Positions 44,432 to 53,143 of a DNA stretch of 64,000 nt are shown piece after piece. Position 1 is the stretch's first letter; the number at the start of each line of letters is the position of its first letter. Source of the stretch: Bacteroidota bacterium. GTDB lineage: Bacteria > Bacteroidota > Bacteroidia > Sphingobacteriales > Sphingobacteriaceae. Below the pieces are notes generated by a model. That model saw only the letters and a program-made list of their open reading frames with translations. It did no database searches and was not told where the DNA came from. Made by a program: the position numbers and the translations under genes. The stretch covers positions 216,568-280,567 of the forward strand of contig JAFDZM010000076.1 of assembly GCA_018266915.1 (NCBI GenBank). Direction: 5' to 3'.

Positions 44432-45709
44432 TTAATGCAATTGCAAAGTCTGCTTGCGATCCGGTCCTACTGAAAGGAATTTCACCGGAACACCCAATTC
44501 TGCTTCTAAATAGTCAATATATGACTTCAATTTTGCAGGAATTTGAGAAAGTTCAGTGATGCCTGTCAAATCTTCATTCCAGCCATCTATTTCTTTGAGA
44601 ATAGGCTCCGGTTTTATCGAGCAGATATCATAAGGCATGTAGTCAATGATCTCACCATTATAGTTATAATGTGTGCAGGCGTAGATCTTTTCAAAACCGC
44701 TTAACACGTCAGCTTTGGTCATTACCAATTGGGTAACGCCGCTCAGCATGATAGCATATTTCAAAGCGGGAAGGTCGATCCAGCCTGTGCGGCGCGGCCT
44801 GCCGGTAGTGGCGCCAAATTCATGTCCGATTTGACGAAGCTCTTCGCCAAGTTCATTGTCCAGTTCGGTAGGGAAAGGACCGCCGCCAACGCGGGTACAG
44901 TATGCTTTAAAAATACCGATCACATCACCAATCTTGCTTGGAGCAACACCCAAACCTGTACAAGCACCTGCTGCAGTAGTGTTAGATGAAGTTACGAACG
45001 GATATGAACCGAAGTCAATATCCAGCATAGCACCCTGTGCACCTTCAGCTAAAACTTTCTTACCTTCTTTCAGGTAGTTGTTTACTAAATGCTCTGAATC
45101 AACCAGCGGGAAGTTATGAATCAGTTCAATTGCTTCAAAGAACGCTTTTTCGCGTTCGTTGAAATCAGGCACTTCTCCATATAATGATTGCAGCATAGAA
45201 GTATGTTTGTCAACCAGCTTCTGATATTTTTCTTTAAAATCAGGCAGAATAGTATCACCTATACGCAGACCGTTGCGGCCCGTTTTATCCATGTAAGTAG
45301 GGCCGATACCCTTCAGCGTCGAACCGATCTTACCTTCGCCCATTTTCTTCTCAGACGCTGCATCCAGCAACTGGTGGGTAGGTAATATCAGGTGTGCTTT
45401 TTTAGCGATCACCAGGTTCTTTTTAGTCAGTAGGTCGTGCCCGGCATCTTTTAACTTTTCTAATTCCTTTTTTAGGGTGATCGGGTCGATCACTACGCCG
45501 TTACCGATCAGGTTAAGCGTGTTCTCAAAAAATATCCCCGAAGGAATGGTATTTAAAACGAATTTCTTTCCGTCAAACTCAAGGGTATGTCCGGCGTTTG
45601 GTCCGCCCTGGAAACGTGCGATCAGGTCATACCCCGCACTCAGTACGTCAACAATTTTTCCTTTACCCTCATCGCCCCATTGGAGGCCTAATAATACGTC
45701 AACAGCCAT
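44432..45709 (-). CDS. purA: Adenylosuccinate synthase
   Basis: The 425-residue GTP-dependent enzyme joins IMP and aspartate on the way to AMP. LGLQWGDEGKGKIVD is the P-loop; RFQGGPNAGHTLEFDGKKF, GSTLKGIGPTYMDKTGRNGLR (seen at about 129-149), EGAQGAMLDIDFGSYPFVT and GRPRRTGWIDLP are all conserved. ATG 45709 is the canonical start. It lies downstream of fur and the DUF6922-like gene; rsh, fur and purA in line is a familiar Bacteroidota order. Confidence 0.97.
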   Translation of the reverse strand: MAVDVLLGLQWGDEGKGKIVDVLSAGYDLIARFQGGPNAGHTLEFDGKKFVLNTIPSGIFFENTLNLIGNGVVIDPITLKKELEKLKDAGHDLLTKKNLVIAKKAHLILPTHQLLDAASEKKMGEGKIGSTLKGIGPTYMDKTGRNGLRIGDTILPDFKEKYQKLVDKHTSMLQSLYGEVPDFNEREKAFFEAIELIHNFPLVDSEHLVNNYLKEGKKVLAEGAQGAMLDIDFGSYPFVTSSNTTAAGACTGLGVAPSKIGDVIGIFKAYCTRVGGGPFPTELDNELGEELRQIGHEFGATTGRPRRTGWIDLPALKYAIMLSGVTQLVMTKADVLSGFEKIYACTHYNYNGEIIDYMPYDICSIKPEPILKEIDGWNEDLTGITELSQIPAKLKSYIDYLEAELGVPVKFLSVGPDRKQTLQLH

Positions 45710-45816
45710 TAATTTTTATTTATCTTTTTATTTATCAATCATCGATTGATTTTCACAGACCATTAAGGACGGGCAAATATCATAAAATTATGATGTCATC
45801 GCCTAATTTTTGTAAA

Positions 45817-46134
45817 CTAATTTAAGTAATCAGAATTGTCAAGACTTTTTGGGGACTTAATAGCCTTTTTGATTTTTTTACGATACTTAAAGTCTTTAGG
45901 TTCTAAGTTGAAAACTACACAGCAAAAATTAATCTCCCTATCATCAAGGCACTTGCTGTGTATTATTGTTTCACAGATTTTGTTATCACCATAATAGTTA
46001 CAGAGTGATATAAAATCGTCAAAACTACCTTTGTTGATAACCCTCTCAAGTATATCGAGTGCGTTTTTCTGATAATCGATCTTTTCCATATCGACATCCC
46101 AAAATGCCTGCTTGCTTAAGATAGGTTTATTCAT
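45817..46134 (-). CDS. DUF6922-like protein, 105 residues
   Basis: The product opens LSKQAFWDVDMEKIDYQKNA and continues ILERVINKGSFDDFISLCNYYGDNKI, wording I associate with the DUF6922 family, which in Bacteroidota is often encoded beside AbiEii/AbiGii-type nucleotidyltransferase toxins. No such toxin gene is present here. The gene is AT-rich relative to fur and purA, and it follows fur by only 6 bp. It may be a leftover antitoxin-like gene or have another role; the family call is from memory and the function is inference. Confidence 0.65.
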   Translation of the reverse strand: MNKPILSKQAFWDVDMEKIDYQKNALDILERVINKGSFDDFISLCNYYGDNKICETIIHSKCLDDREINFCCVVFNLEPKDFKYRKKIKKAIKSPKSLDNSDYLN

Positions 46135-46140
46135 TGCCTG

Positions 46141-46608
46141 TTATACTTTTCTCTCACAAAAACCCGCCTTTAATTTTTCACAATTTCCATAAAGGTTAAG
46201 TGAGTGGTGTTTGATCTCGAATTTGAGTAATCCGCCCATCATACTTTGTATCTGCTGGATGCGTGGATCGCAGAACTCAACCACCTTTCCACAGTCGATG
46301 CAGATGATATGGTCATGCTGTTTGTAGCCGTATGATTTCTCAAACTGGGCCATATTTTTGCCGAATTGGTGTTTGGTCACCAGGTCGCATGATACCAGCA
46401 GTTCCAGTGTATTATACACCGTAGCACGGCTCACGCGGTATTTTTTATTTTTCATGTGGATGTACAATGATTCCACATCAAAATGATCAGTACGCGAATA
46501 AATTTCTTCCAGTATCGCAAAACGCTCGGGCGTTTTTCTCAGGTTTTTATTTTCGAGATACGCCTCGAAAATCTTCTTAACCATTTCAATGGTTTCGGGT
46601 TGAGACAT
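46141..46608 (-). CDS. fur: Fur family transcriptional regulator
   Basis: The 155-residue regulator has an N-terminal winged helix (residues 1-85; RKTPERFAILEEIYSRTDHFDVESLYIHM, RVSRATVYNTLELL) and a dimerisation/metal domain with HDHIICIDCGKVVEF and a second Cys pair (NCEKLKAGFC). The subgroup (Fur, PerR or Zur) cannot be fixed by eye, so the symbol is provisional. Only the DUF6922-like gene is tightly linked downstream (6 bp). A word-type inverted repeat separates it from rsh. Confidence 0.88.
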   Translation of the reverse strand: MSQPETIEMVKKIFEAYLENKNLRKTPERFAILEEIYSRTDHFDVESLYIHMKNKKYRVSRATVYNTLELLVSCDLVTKHQFGKNMAQFEKSYGYKQHDHIICIDCGKVVEFCDPRIQQIQSMMGGLLKFEIKHHSLNLYGNCEKLKAGFCERKV

Positions 46609-46647
46609 AGTTTTTTATTAAAGAGCCAAAGTTATTAATAATTAAAC

Positions 46648-46743
46648 AGAATCAAGAGCCAAGAATCAAGAGTCAAGATATCCTGAAATCAAATCATTGA
46701 TAAAATAATTCTGTCTTGGTTCTTGAATCTTGACTCGTGGTTC
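46648..46743. repeat. Word-type inverted repeat between rsh and fur
   Basis: AGAATCAAGAGCCAAGAATC-type words (46648-46678) are matched by the reverse complement at 46713-46743 with 25 of 31 positions paired. The rsh stop codon lies 5 bp outside the repeat. It could end the rsh transcript or insulate fur. Confidence 0.75.
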
Positions 46744-46748
46744 TGTCT

Positions 46749-48971
46749 TCAAGACGCTTTCTCAATAGCTGAATCGAAACGGTTTACTGACGTCACACCC
46801 TTTACCTGTTTTAATCTTTTGATCAGGTTATCAAGGTGTTCGGTGTCATTTACATACACCATAATGGTGCCTTCGAAAATGCCGTTGTCGCTATCTACAG
46901 TGATAGAGCGCATGTTTACCTTAAAATCGGTCGAGATAACAGTGGTCAGTTTGTTGATCAAACCGACATCATCAATACCGGTAATACGCAAGCCGGTAAG
47001 GAAAGCTAGTTCCTGTTGATTCGTCCAGCGGGCTTTTACAATTCGGTAGCCGTAGTTAGCCATCAGCTTAGCAGCATTGGGGCAATTGGTGCGGTGTATT
47101 TTAATACCGTCGCTTACGGTTATAAAGCCAAAAACGTCATCACCGGGGATAGGATTACAACAGTTAGCCAGCTTGTAATCGATCTTTTGCATATCCTCAC
47201 CAATCAACAGCATATCGCTGTCTTTGGCTTTGATGTTGCGCAGCAGGCCCTGCACCTGGTCGGCTTCAATTTTTTCCTGGGGCTTGTTTTCAACTACTTT
47301 CTCTGACGCCTGGTATTCCTTTAGGTCCTTCATATCAATGGTGCCCTGAGCAACATTGTAGAATAAATCCTGTGTAGAAGGCAGCTTGAAGAAGTAACTG
47401 ATCTTATGAATGTTTTCAGAATTGTAAGTTATTTTAAGCGACTTCAGCTTGCGCTCCAATATCTCCTTACCCTCATCGGCAATTTTGCGTTTTTCTTCCT
47501 TTAAGGCTGATTTGATCTTGGCTTTGGCCTTGGCCGTTACCACAATGTTCAGCCAGTCCTCTTTGGGCGTTTGCTTGCTCGAGGTGATCACTTCTACCTG
47601 GTCACCATTTTGAAGCTTGTACCCCAATGGAACCAGCTTATGATTTACTTTCGCACCGATACAGCTTGCACCAACATCGGTATGTATTTCAAAAGCAAAA
47701 TCAAGAGCAGTAGCATTTTGCGGTAACTGGATCAATGCGCCTTTCGGAGTAAAAATGAATATCTCATCAGAGAACAGGTTCATTTTGAAATCATCCAAAA
47801 AGTCAAGTGCGTTCGATTCCGGGTTTTTCAGCATATCGCGAACCTTCTGAACCCATTGATCTAAGCCGCTGTCAGTTGAAGATTCTTTGTACTTCCAATG
47901 CGCAGCGAAACCCTTTTCCGCGATTTCGTTCATGCGTTTGGTACGGATCTGTACTTCAACCCACTGCCCGCGTGGTCCCATCACCGTGGTATGTAATGAC
48001 TCATATCCGTTTGCTTTAGGTGACGAAATCCAGTCGCGCAAACGATCAGGATTAGGACGATACAAGTCAGTAACTATCGAGTATGCTTTCCAGCATTCAG
48101 ATTTTTCATTTTCTGGTGCGCTATCCAAAATTATCCTGATGGCAAAAAGATCATACACTTCCTCAAAAGGTATAGCCTTTTTCTTCATTTTATTCCAGAT
48201 AGAGTGGATGGATTTCGGCCTGCCAAATACATCAGCATGTAAGCCCTGGCCTTCCAGCACCTTCTTCAAAGGCTCAATAAAATCGCGTATAAACTTCTCC
48301 CGTTCAGTCTTTTTCTCGTTCAGCTTATTTTTGATGAACTGATAGGTCTCGCGTTCCATGTATTTCATGGAAAGGTCTTCCAGTTCAGATTTTATAGCAT
48401 ATAAACCCAAACGGTGTGCGAGGGGGGCATACAAGTACACCGTTTCCGATGAAAGTTTTAGCTGCTTATCCCGTGGCATAAACTCCATCGTCCGCATATT
48501 GTGTAAACGGTCGGCCAGCTTGATCAGGATCACCCTTACATCATCGGCAAGGGTGAGCAGCATCTTACGGAAGTTTTCAGCCTGTAAAGAGCTGTTCGTG
48601 TCAAATACGCCGGATATTTTGGTCAGCCCGTCGATGATCTTGGCTACCTTTTTACCAAATTCCCTTTCAATATCGTCCAGCGTTACGTCGGTATCTTCGA
48701 CCACGTCGTGCAATAGGGCGCATACAATGGAGGTAGTACCTAACCCAATCTCTTCAGCAGCTATCTGCGCAACGGCTATCGGATGGTATATATAAGGCTC
48801 ACCAGACTTACGGCGCATATCTTTATGACTCTCCAAAGCCATATCGAACGCCTTGCGTATCATCCGCTTGTCACCTTTTTGCAAAGTAGATTTACTGGCG
48901 CGTAGTAAAGCACGGTATCTTTTCAGTATCTCATTCTTTTCGGCTTCTATATCAATCACTAAATCTTTCAT
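46749..48971 (-). CDS. rsh: Bifunctional (p)ppGpp synthase/hydrolase, RelA/SpoT (Rsh)
   Basis: The 740-residue long RSH protein has an N-terminal HD hydrolase (YIYHPIAVAQIAAEE, ALLHDVVEDTDVTLDDI, LIKLADRLHNMRT), a synthetase domain (VFGRPKSIHSIWNKM, FAIRIIL, GYESLHTTVMGPRG), a TGS domain (IFIFTPKGALIQLPQNATALDFAF), a Cys-containing conserved region (NCCNPIPGDDVFGFIT) and a C-terminal ACT domain. Intact HD residues argue for both hydrolysis and synthesis. Length is standard for Bacteroidota. It is divergent from the DUF4294 gene. Confidence 0.95.
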   Translation of the reverse strand: MKDLVIDIEAEKNEILKRYRALLRASKSTLQKGDKRMIRKAFDMALESHKDMRRKSGEPYIYHPIAVAQIAAEEIGLGTTSIVCALLHDVVEDTDVTLDDIEREFGKKVAKIIDGLTKISGVFDTNSSLQAENFRKMLLTLADDVRVILIKLADRLHNMRTMEFMPRDKQLKLSSETVYLYAPLAHRLGLYAIKSELEDLSMKYMERETYQFIKNKLNEKKTEREKFIRDFIEPLKKVLEGQGLHADVFGRPKSIHSIWNKMKKKAIPFEEVYDLFAIRIILDSAPENEKSECWKAYSIVTDLYRPNPDRLRDWISSPKANGYESLHTTVMGPRGQWVEVQIRTKRMNEIAEKGFAAHWKYKESSTDSGLDQWVQKVRDMLKNPESNALDFLDDFKMNLFSDEIFIFTPKGALIQLPQNATALDFAFEIHTDVGASCIGAKVNHKLVPLGYKLQNGDQVEVITSSKQTPKEDWLNIVVTAKAKAKIKSALKEEKRKIADEGKEILERKLKSLKITYNSENIHKISYFFKLPSTQDLFYNVAQGTIDMKDLKEYQASEKVVENKPQEKIEADQVQGLLRNIKAKDSDMLLIGEDMQKIDYKLANCCNPIPGDDVFGFITVSDGIKIHRTNCPNAAKLMANYGYRIVKARWTNQQELAFLTGLRITGIDDVGLINKLTTVISTDFKVNMRSITVDSDNGIFEGTIMVYVNDTEHLDNLIKRLKQVKGVTSVNRFDSAIEKAS

Positions 48972-49054
48972 GTGCGTTTACCCGTATAATATGTAACTAA
49001 CTTGCAATTAAATAGATTAATCGCAGTTGTATGTAAATACCCAAAAATTTAATT

Positions 49055-49062
49055 TAATTTTG
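49055..49062 (+). promoter_or_regulatory. -7 box of the DUF4294 operon
   Basis: TAATTTTG matches TAnnTTTG and lies 14 nt before ATG 49077. A clear -33 element is not seen. Confidence 0.5.
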
Positions 49063-49076
49063 TAATACGTAAAATT

Positions 49077-49691
49077 ATGAAATTTATTGGTTTCCTTCTG
49101 GTGTTTTGCTGTTGTGCGGCTTTGATAAAAGCCCAGGACCAATTGCCCCGTCAATTATCTACGGGCAAAAATGATACCATCAAAACCTATGTTACCAATA
49201 TTGACGGTGAACTGGTGCCAATGATTGTTACGCCCGAGATTAAGATAGTTGATGTAAGGATATTTAAGAGCAAAGCTGACCGCGATGCTTATAATCGTTT
49301 AAGGTATAATGTTTACAAAGTGATGCCTTATGCAAAGCTGGCAGCCGATAGATATCAGAAATTACAGCGCAGCCTGGCTACCACAGCCGACAAAAAGGTG
49401 CAAAAACGCATGGTTGATACCTGCGAAACAGAAATAAAAGCCCTGTTTAAGAAAGAGATTGAAAACCTGACAATAAGTCAGGGTGAGATATTGATTAAAT
49501 TGATTGACAGACAAACCGGTACTACCAGTTATGAAATGGTAAAAGATTTGAAGGGTGGATTGAAAGCATTTATGTTTCAATCTGTTGCCCGTTTCTTTGG
49601 CCATAACCTGAAAGAAACCTACGACCCAAGCGAGGAAAGAGATATCGAAGCAATTCTACAACAGGCAGGATACTATTCCTATCAGAATTAA
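49077..49691 (+). CDS. DUF4294 domain-containing secreted protein
   Basis: The 204-residue exported protein has signal peptide MKFIGFLLVFCCCAALIKA. The mature part (YNRLRYNVYKVMPYAKLAADRYQKL, FKKEIENLTISQGEILIKLIDRQTG) fits DUF4294, a Bacteroidota-specific family without known function. The helix-rich body and conserved basic/aromatic pairs suggest a structural periplasmic role. The glutathione peroxidase gene starts at the base after its stop, so the genes are translationally linked. Confidence 0.88.
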   Translation: MKFIGFLLVFCCCAALIKAQDQLPRQLSTGKNDTIKTYVTNIDGELVPMIVTPEIKIVDVRIFKSKADRDAYNRLRYNVYKVMPYAKLAADRYQKLQRSLATTADKKVQKRMVDTCETEIKALFKKEIENLTISQGEILIKLIDRQTGTTSYEMVKDLKGGLKAFMFQSVARFFGHNLKETYDPSEERDIEAILQQAGYYSYQN

Positions 49692-50189
49692 ATGAACGAA
49701 AATAGCGTTTACCAGTTTAACGTACAAACGTTAGACGGTGAAGAGATTAGCCTATCCGATTATAAGGATAAAGTGCTTTTGGTTGTCAACACCGCGTCAG
49801 AATGTGGATTTACCCCTCAGCTTAAAGACCTGGTTGTTTTAAAGGAACAATTCAAAGATAAGGACTTTGAAATCCTTGCATTTCCATCCAATGATTTTGG
49901 CGGACAAGAGCCATTAGAAGGCGCTGAACTGGAAGCATTTTGTAAAAATGCCGGTGCTAACTACCCTGTTTTTGAGAAGATTAGAGTTCGCGGACCTTAT
50001 GCGCATCCCCTGTATAAGTTTTTTGCTGATAAAAAATTGAACGGTAAGCTAAAGTCGATCCCGAGATGGAATTTTCATAAGTTTTTGGTCAGCAAAGCAG
50101 GTGTAGTTACCGATTTTTTTTATCCTTTTACAAAACCAACCTCTTCCAAAATCCGGAAGAAAATTGCACGTTTGCTGTCAGCTAAATAA
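49692..50189 (+). CDS. Glutathione peroxidase-like thiol peroxidase
   Basis: The 165-residue thioredoxin-fold peroxidase has VNTASECGFTPQ (peroxidatic Cys near residue 37), LAFPSNDFGGQEP (Gln) and WNFHKFLV (Trp), giving the full catalytic set in its cysteine form. Enzymes of this class usually take electrons from thioredoxin or a low-molecular-weight thiol. Because bshB1 follows 11 bp later, bacillithiol-linked reduction is plausible but is inference. It starts directly after the DUF4294 stop. Confidence 0.93.
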   Translation: MNENSVYQFNVQTLDGEEISLSDYKDKVLLVVNTASECGFTPQLKDLVVLKEQFKDKDFEILAFPSNDFGGQEPLEGAELEAFCKNAGANYPVFEKIRVRGPYAHPLYKFFADKKLNGKLKSIPRWNFHKFLVSKAGVVTDFFYPFTKPTSSKIRKKIARLLSAK

Positions 50190-50200
50190 TTGCATTTTAT

Positions 50201-50920
50201 ATGAAATTAGATATACTGGTATTACCGGTGCATCCCGATGACGCTGAACTGGGTTGTTCGGGAACTATTGCTAAAGAAATTGCCTTTGGAAAAAAAGTAG
50301 GCATTGTCGATTTGACCCGGGGTGAACTGGGCACAAGAGGTTCTGCGGAAATTCGTGATAAAGAGTCTGCTGCATCAGCCAAAATATTGGGACTTGCTGT
50401 GCGCGATAACCTCGGGCTACCAGATGGCTTTTTTGAAAATAACAAGCCACACCAATTAAAAGTGATTGAAGCTATCCGCAGGTTCAGACCAGAAATAGTA
50501 ATAACCAATGCCTATCATGACCGCCACCCTGACCATGGCCGCGCAAGTGACCTGGTGGAAGATTCTGCATTTTTATCGGGACTGCGGAAGATAGAAACTT
50601 ACTATAATGGTGAAAAACAACAGGAATGGCGCCCTAAGCTCGTATTGCACTTTATCCAGGATAATTACATTAAACCTGATATCCTGATAGATATAACCGA
50701 CTATTGGGATAAAAAGATAGAAAGTATACATGCATTTGGTTCGCAATTCTATAATCCTGCATGGGAGAACGAACCACAGACCTATATATCCTCACCTGAG
50801 TTTATAGAAGTGATCGAGGCCCGTGCGCGTGAATACGGAAAAAGTATCGGAGTAAAATTTGCCGAAGGCTTTATATCCAGGAAAATATTAGGGGTAAACG
50901 ATCTGTTTGATCTGAAATAA
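50201..50920 (+). CDS. bshB1: Bacillithiol biosynthesis deacetylase BshB1
   Basis: This 239-residue zinc-dependent LmbE-type deacetylase converts GlcNAc-malate to GlcN-malate in bacillithiol synthesis. LPVHPDDAELGCSGTIA carries the zinc-binding HPDD, LTRGELGTRGSAEIR follows, and NAYHDRHPDHGRASDLV is the second conserved block. The BshB1-specific wording makes the call firm. It ends an operon with DUF4294 and the peroxidase; the other bsh genes are not in the window. Confidence 0.94.
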   Translation: MKLDILVLPVHPDDAELGCSGTIAKEIAFGKKVGIVDLTRGELGTRGSAEIRDKESAASAKILGLAVRDNLGLPDGFFENNKPHQLKVIEAIRRFRPEIVITNAYHDRHPDHGRASDLVEDSAFLSGLRKIETYYNGEKQQEWRPKLVLHFIQDNYIKPDILIDITDYWDKKIESIHAFGSQFYNPAWENEPQTYISSPEFIEVIEARAREYGKSIGVKFAEGFISRKILGVNDLFDLK

Positions 50921-50927
50921 TATTCGC

Positions 50928-50954
50928 AGAGATGCAAAGCATTGCATCTCTTTG
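50928..50954. terminator. Bidirectional hairpin after bshB1
   Basis: AGAGATGCAA (50928-50937) pairs perfectly with TTGCATCTCT (50942-50951) around AGCA, followed by TT. It lies between convergent genes. Confidence 0.75.
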
Positions 50955-50971
50955 CATTCGTCTTTACTTTT

Positions 50972-51415
50972 TTAGGCTTTTACGTATTCGAATCGGTTAT
51001 TATCGTTGCTTCTTTCGCGTCTCAGTTTATTCTCTTTAGCAAGCTTTAATAAAATCCCTGAAAGTTCAGATGTTTTAAAATCTGAATCATAACTTTCTTT
51101 ACAGTAGTCTGCAATTTCAGAAATGGAGTGACTGGAATTAAAGAAATCCGTCAGCAACAACTGGTTCAGAACTTTGGTAGCTCCGGGCTTTTTACGGCCA
51201 TTGTTTGAATGATTTTCATCATCTTCAGCCTGCCTGGTTCTGCGTACTCGTCTGTTGAATACGTCAGCGCCTTCCAACTCTCCTTTTTCAGATTCGATCA
51301 TGGCGTCCAGCAGCCGGTCGACTACCTTTACTTGCACAGCCTCAGACTTAAAGGAGTTAACAACTTCGGAAATTTCTAATAGTTGTTTCTTTAATTTTTC
51401 AATATGCTTGCTCAT
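50972..51415 (-). CDS. Hypothetical protein, 147 residues, possible winged-helix C-terminus
   Basis: The cytoplasmic protein has a helical N-terminus (HIEKLKKQLLEISEVVNSFKSE), a basic, low-complexity middle (RRVRRTRQAEDDENHSNNGRKK) and a C-terminal segment (LLTDFFNSSHSISEIADYCKESYDSDFKTSELSGILLKLAKENKLRRE) that reads like a small helix-turn-helix domain. I do not recognise a family, so DNA binding is only a possibility. It is transcribed alone, convergent with bshB1. Confidence 0.7.
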   Translation of the reverse strand: MSKHIEKLKKQLLEISEVVNSFKSEAVQVKVVDRLLDAMIESEKGELEGADVFNRRVRRTRQAEDDENHSNNGRKKPGATKVLNQLLLTDFFNSSHSISEIADYCKESYDSDFKTSELSGILLKLAKENKLRRERSNDNNRFEYVKA

Positions 51416-51566
51416 GGTATATGTATACTATCCTTTGGGATATTTAAAATGCAAAATTAATTACCCATAATAACAGCAATATTGCCATTAGGGTTCAAAA
51501 AATAGTGTATATTAATATCAGGGTTAGTAATAAACGCAAAAGTGCATATATAGTATTTATATTAAT

Positions 51567-51602
51567 AAAAAAGGGCCTGTTTTTTATCAAAACAGGCCCT
51601 TT
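51567..51602 (-). terminator. Rho-independent terminator of the lysine transaminase gene
   Basis: On the minus strand AAAGGGCCTGTTTT pairs with AAAACAGGCCCTTT around a short loop, followed by TTTTATT. Confidence 0.88.
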
Positions 51603-51625
51603 GTAGCAAAATTATTACAAGCTTA

Positions 51626-52957
51626 TTATAATATGCCTAATATTTTCTCCAATACGGAAAGGCCTTCGTTAATGTGCTCCTTGTCCATAATAAGTGCCGG
51701 CCTGAAGCGGATCGTATGGTTGCCACAGCCAAGGAACATTACATTTCTTTTCATTCCTTCTTTAATAAAACTATCGCGTTTAGCCTTGTCAGGAAAATCA
51801 AAAGCTGTTAGTAACCCCTGCCCTCTTACATTGCTGACAAGGGAATTTTTTTCGGAGATCCTAAGTAATTCGCTATGAAGGTACTCGCCTACTACGGCTG
51901 CATTTTCGCAAAGATTATCTTCTTCAATGATCTCCATTATTTTGGATGACCGCACCATATCTACCAAACTGCCACCCCATGTAGAGTTGATACGCGATGG
52001 GATACGGAATACATTATCTTCCACCTCATCTACCTTTTTACCAACCAGTATGCCGCATACCTGCATCTTTTTACCGAATGCAACGATATCCGGACGGGCC
52101 TTTTCGCCATAATGCTCATGACACCAGAATTTGCCGGTAAGGCCAACGCCTGTTTGCACTTCATCATAGATCAGCATCGCATCGTTTTCATCAGCAATCG
52201 CTCTCAATTGCTCCAAAAACTCCTGCCTAACATGGTTATCACCACCTTCTGATTGGATAGGCTCAATAATGATGGCACAAATATCATCCTTATTTACTTC
52301 AAAAGCTTTTTTGATCTGTTTGATTGACAAAGCTTCCCGTCTCAGCAAATCCTCATGACCGGCATCTGAGTATGGGAAATGCATGGTTGGGTGCGATACC
52401 CGCGGCCAATCGAATTTGGCAAACCACTTGGTTTTTACGGGTAGCGTATTAGTCAGACTTAAAGTATAGCCGCTGCGGCCATGGAACGCATGTTCAAAAT
52501 GCAATACTTTAAAGCCTTTCTCTTTGGTATAGCCTTTAGCAAAGTTTTTCTGCACTTTCCAGTCCATAGCAACTTTAAGAGCATTTTCAATTGCCAGAGC
52601 GCCGCCGGATATAAAAAAGGCATGGGGCAGATATTCAGGAATACCTACACGATCAAATGTTTCGAGAAACTGTGCGTATTGCGTGGTATAAATGTCCGAG
52701 TTGGAGGGGTTGGTTAAAGCCGCCAGCATGAGGTTCTTTTTGAACTCCTCATCGTTCACCATTTTGGGATGATTATAACCTAATGGGACCGAAGCAAAGC
52801 AGGTAAAAAAGTCGAGAAAGGTACGTTTATACTTGGCATCGTAAATATAAACGCCTTTACTTTTTTCCATATCAAAAGTAAGATCGAAGCCATCAGCAAG
52901 GATATGCTTCTTTAATGAATCCTGCACATTTTCGGGAGCAACTAATAGGTTATACAT
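51626..52957 (-). CDS. lat: L-lysine 6-transaminase
   Basis: The 443-residue PLP enzyme moves the epsilon-amino group of lysine to 2-oxoglutarate, giving aminoadipate semialdehyde. The family-specific stretches DFFTCFASVPLGYNHPKM, AFFISGGALAIENALKVAMDW, FEHAFHGRSGYTLSLTNT, YDEVQTGVGLTGKFW and VAFGKKMQVCGILVG (with the PLP lysine) are present. ATG 52957 is preferred to TTG 52963. It is monocistronic with its own terminator; no adjacent aminoadipate dehydrogenase is seen. Confidence 0.92.
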   Translation of the reverse strand: MYNLLVAPENVQDSLKKHILADGFDLTFDMEKSKGVYIYDAKYKRTFLDFFTCFASVPLGYNHPKMVNDEEFKKNLMLAALTNPSNSDIYTTQYAQFLETFDRVGIPEYLPHAFFISGGALAIENALKVAMDWKVQKNFAKGYTKEKGFKVLHFEHAFHGRSGYTLSLTNTLPVKTKWFAKFDWPRVSHPTMHFPYSDAGHEDLLRREALSIKQIKKAFEVNKDDICAIIIEPIQSEGGDNHVRQEFLEQLRAIADENDAMLIYDEVQTGVGLTGKFWCHEHYGEKARPDIVAFGKKMQVCGILVGKKVDEVEDNVFRIPSRINSTWGGSLVDMVRSSKIMEIIEEDNLCENAAVVGEYLHSELLRISEKNSLVSNVRGQGLLTAFDFPDKAKRDSFIKEGMKRNVMFLGCGNHTIRFRPALIMDKEHINEGLSVLEKILGIL

Positions 52958-52974
52958 AAGCAATCGGTTTGTTT

Positions 52975-53004
52975 CAAATTTACGAAAAAGTGCTCAAAAA
53001 CAAT
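52975..53004 (-). promoter_or_regulatory. Promoter of lat
   Basis: On the minus strand a TTG-type -33 element near 53001-53004 is followed, after about 18 nt, by TAAATTTG (52982-52975), a TAnnTTTG match 17 nt before ATG 52957. Confidence 0.6.
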
Positions 53005-53143
53005 AGTTTAGGCGGTTTTTGAACCGATGTGTCAAAAAGTAACTTTAAATTGTTTAAACCTATATTTTGGACTGATTGCCAAAGTAGTTCTAAGCATTCC
53101 AGGAAAAATTTTCTCTCCCGAGTTGTAAATTTCTGCGTGAAAT

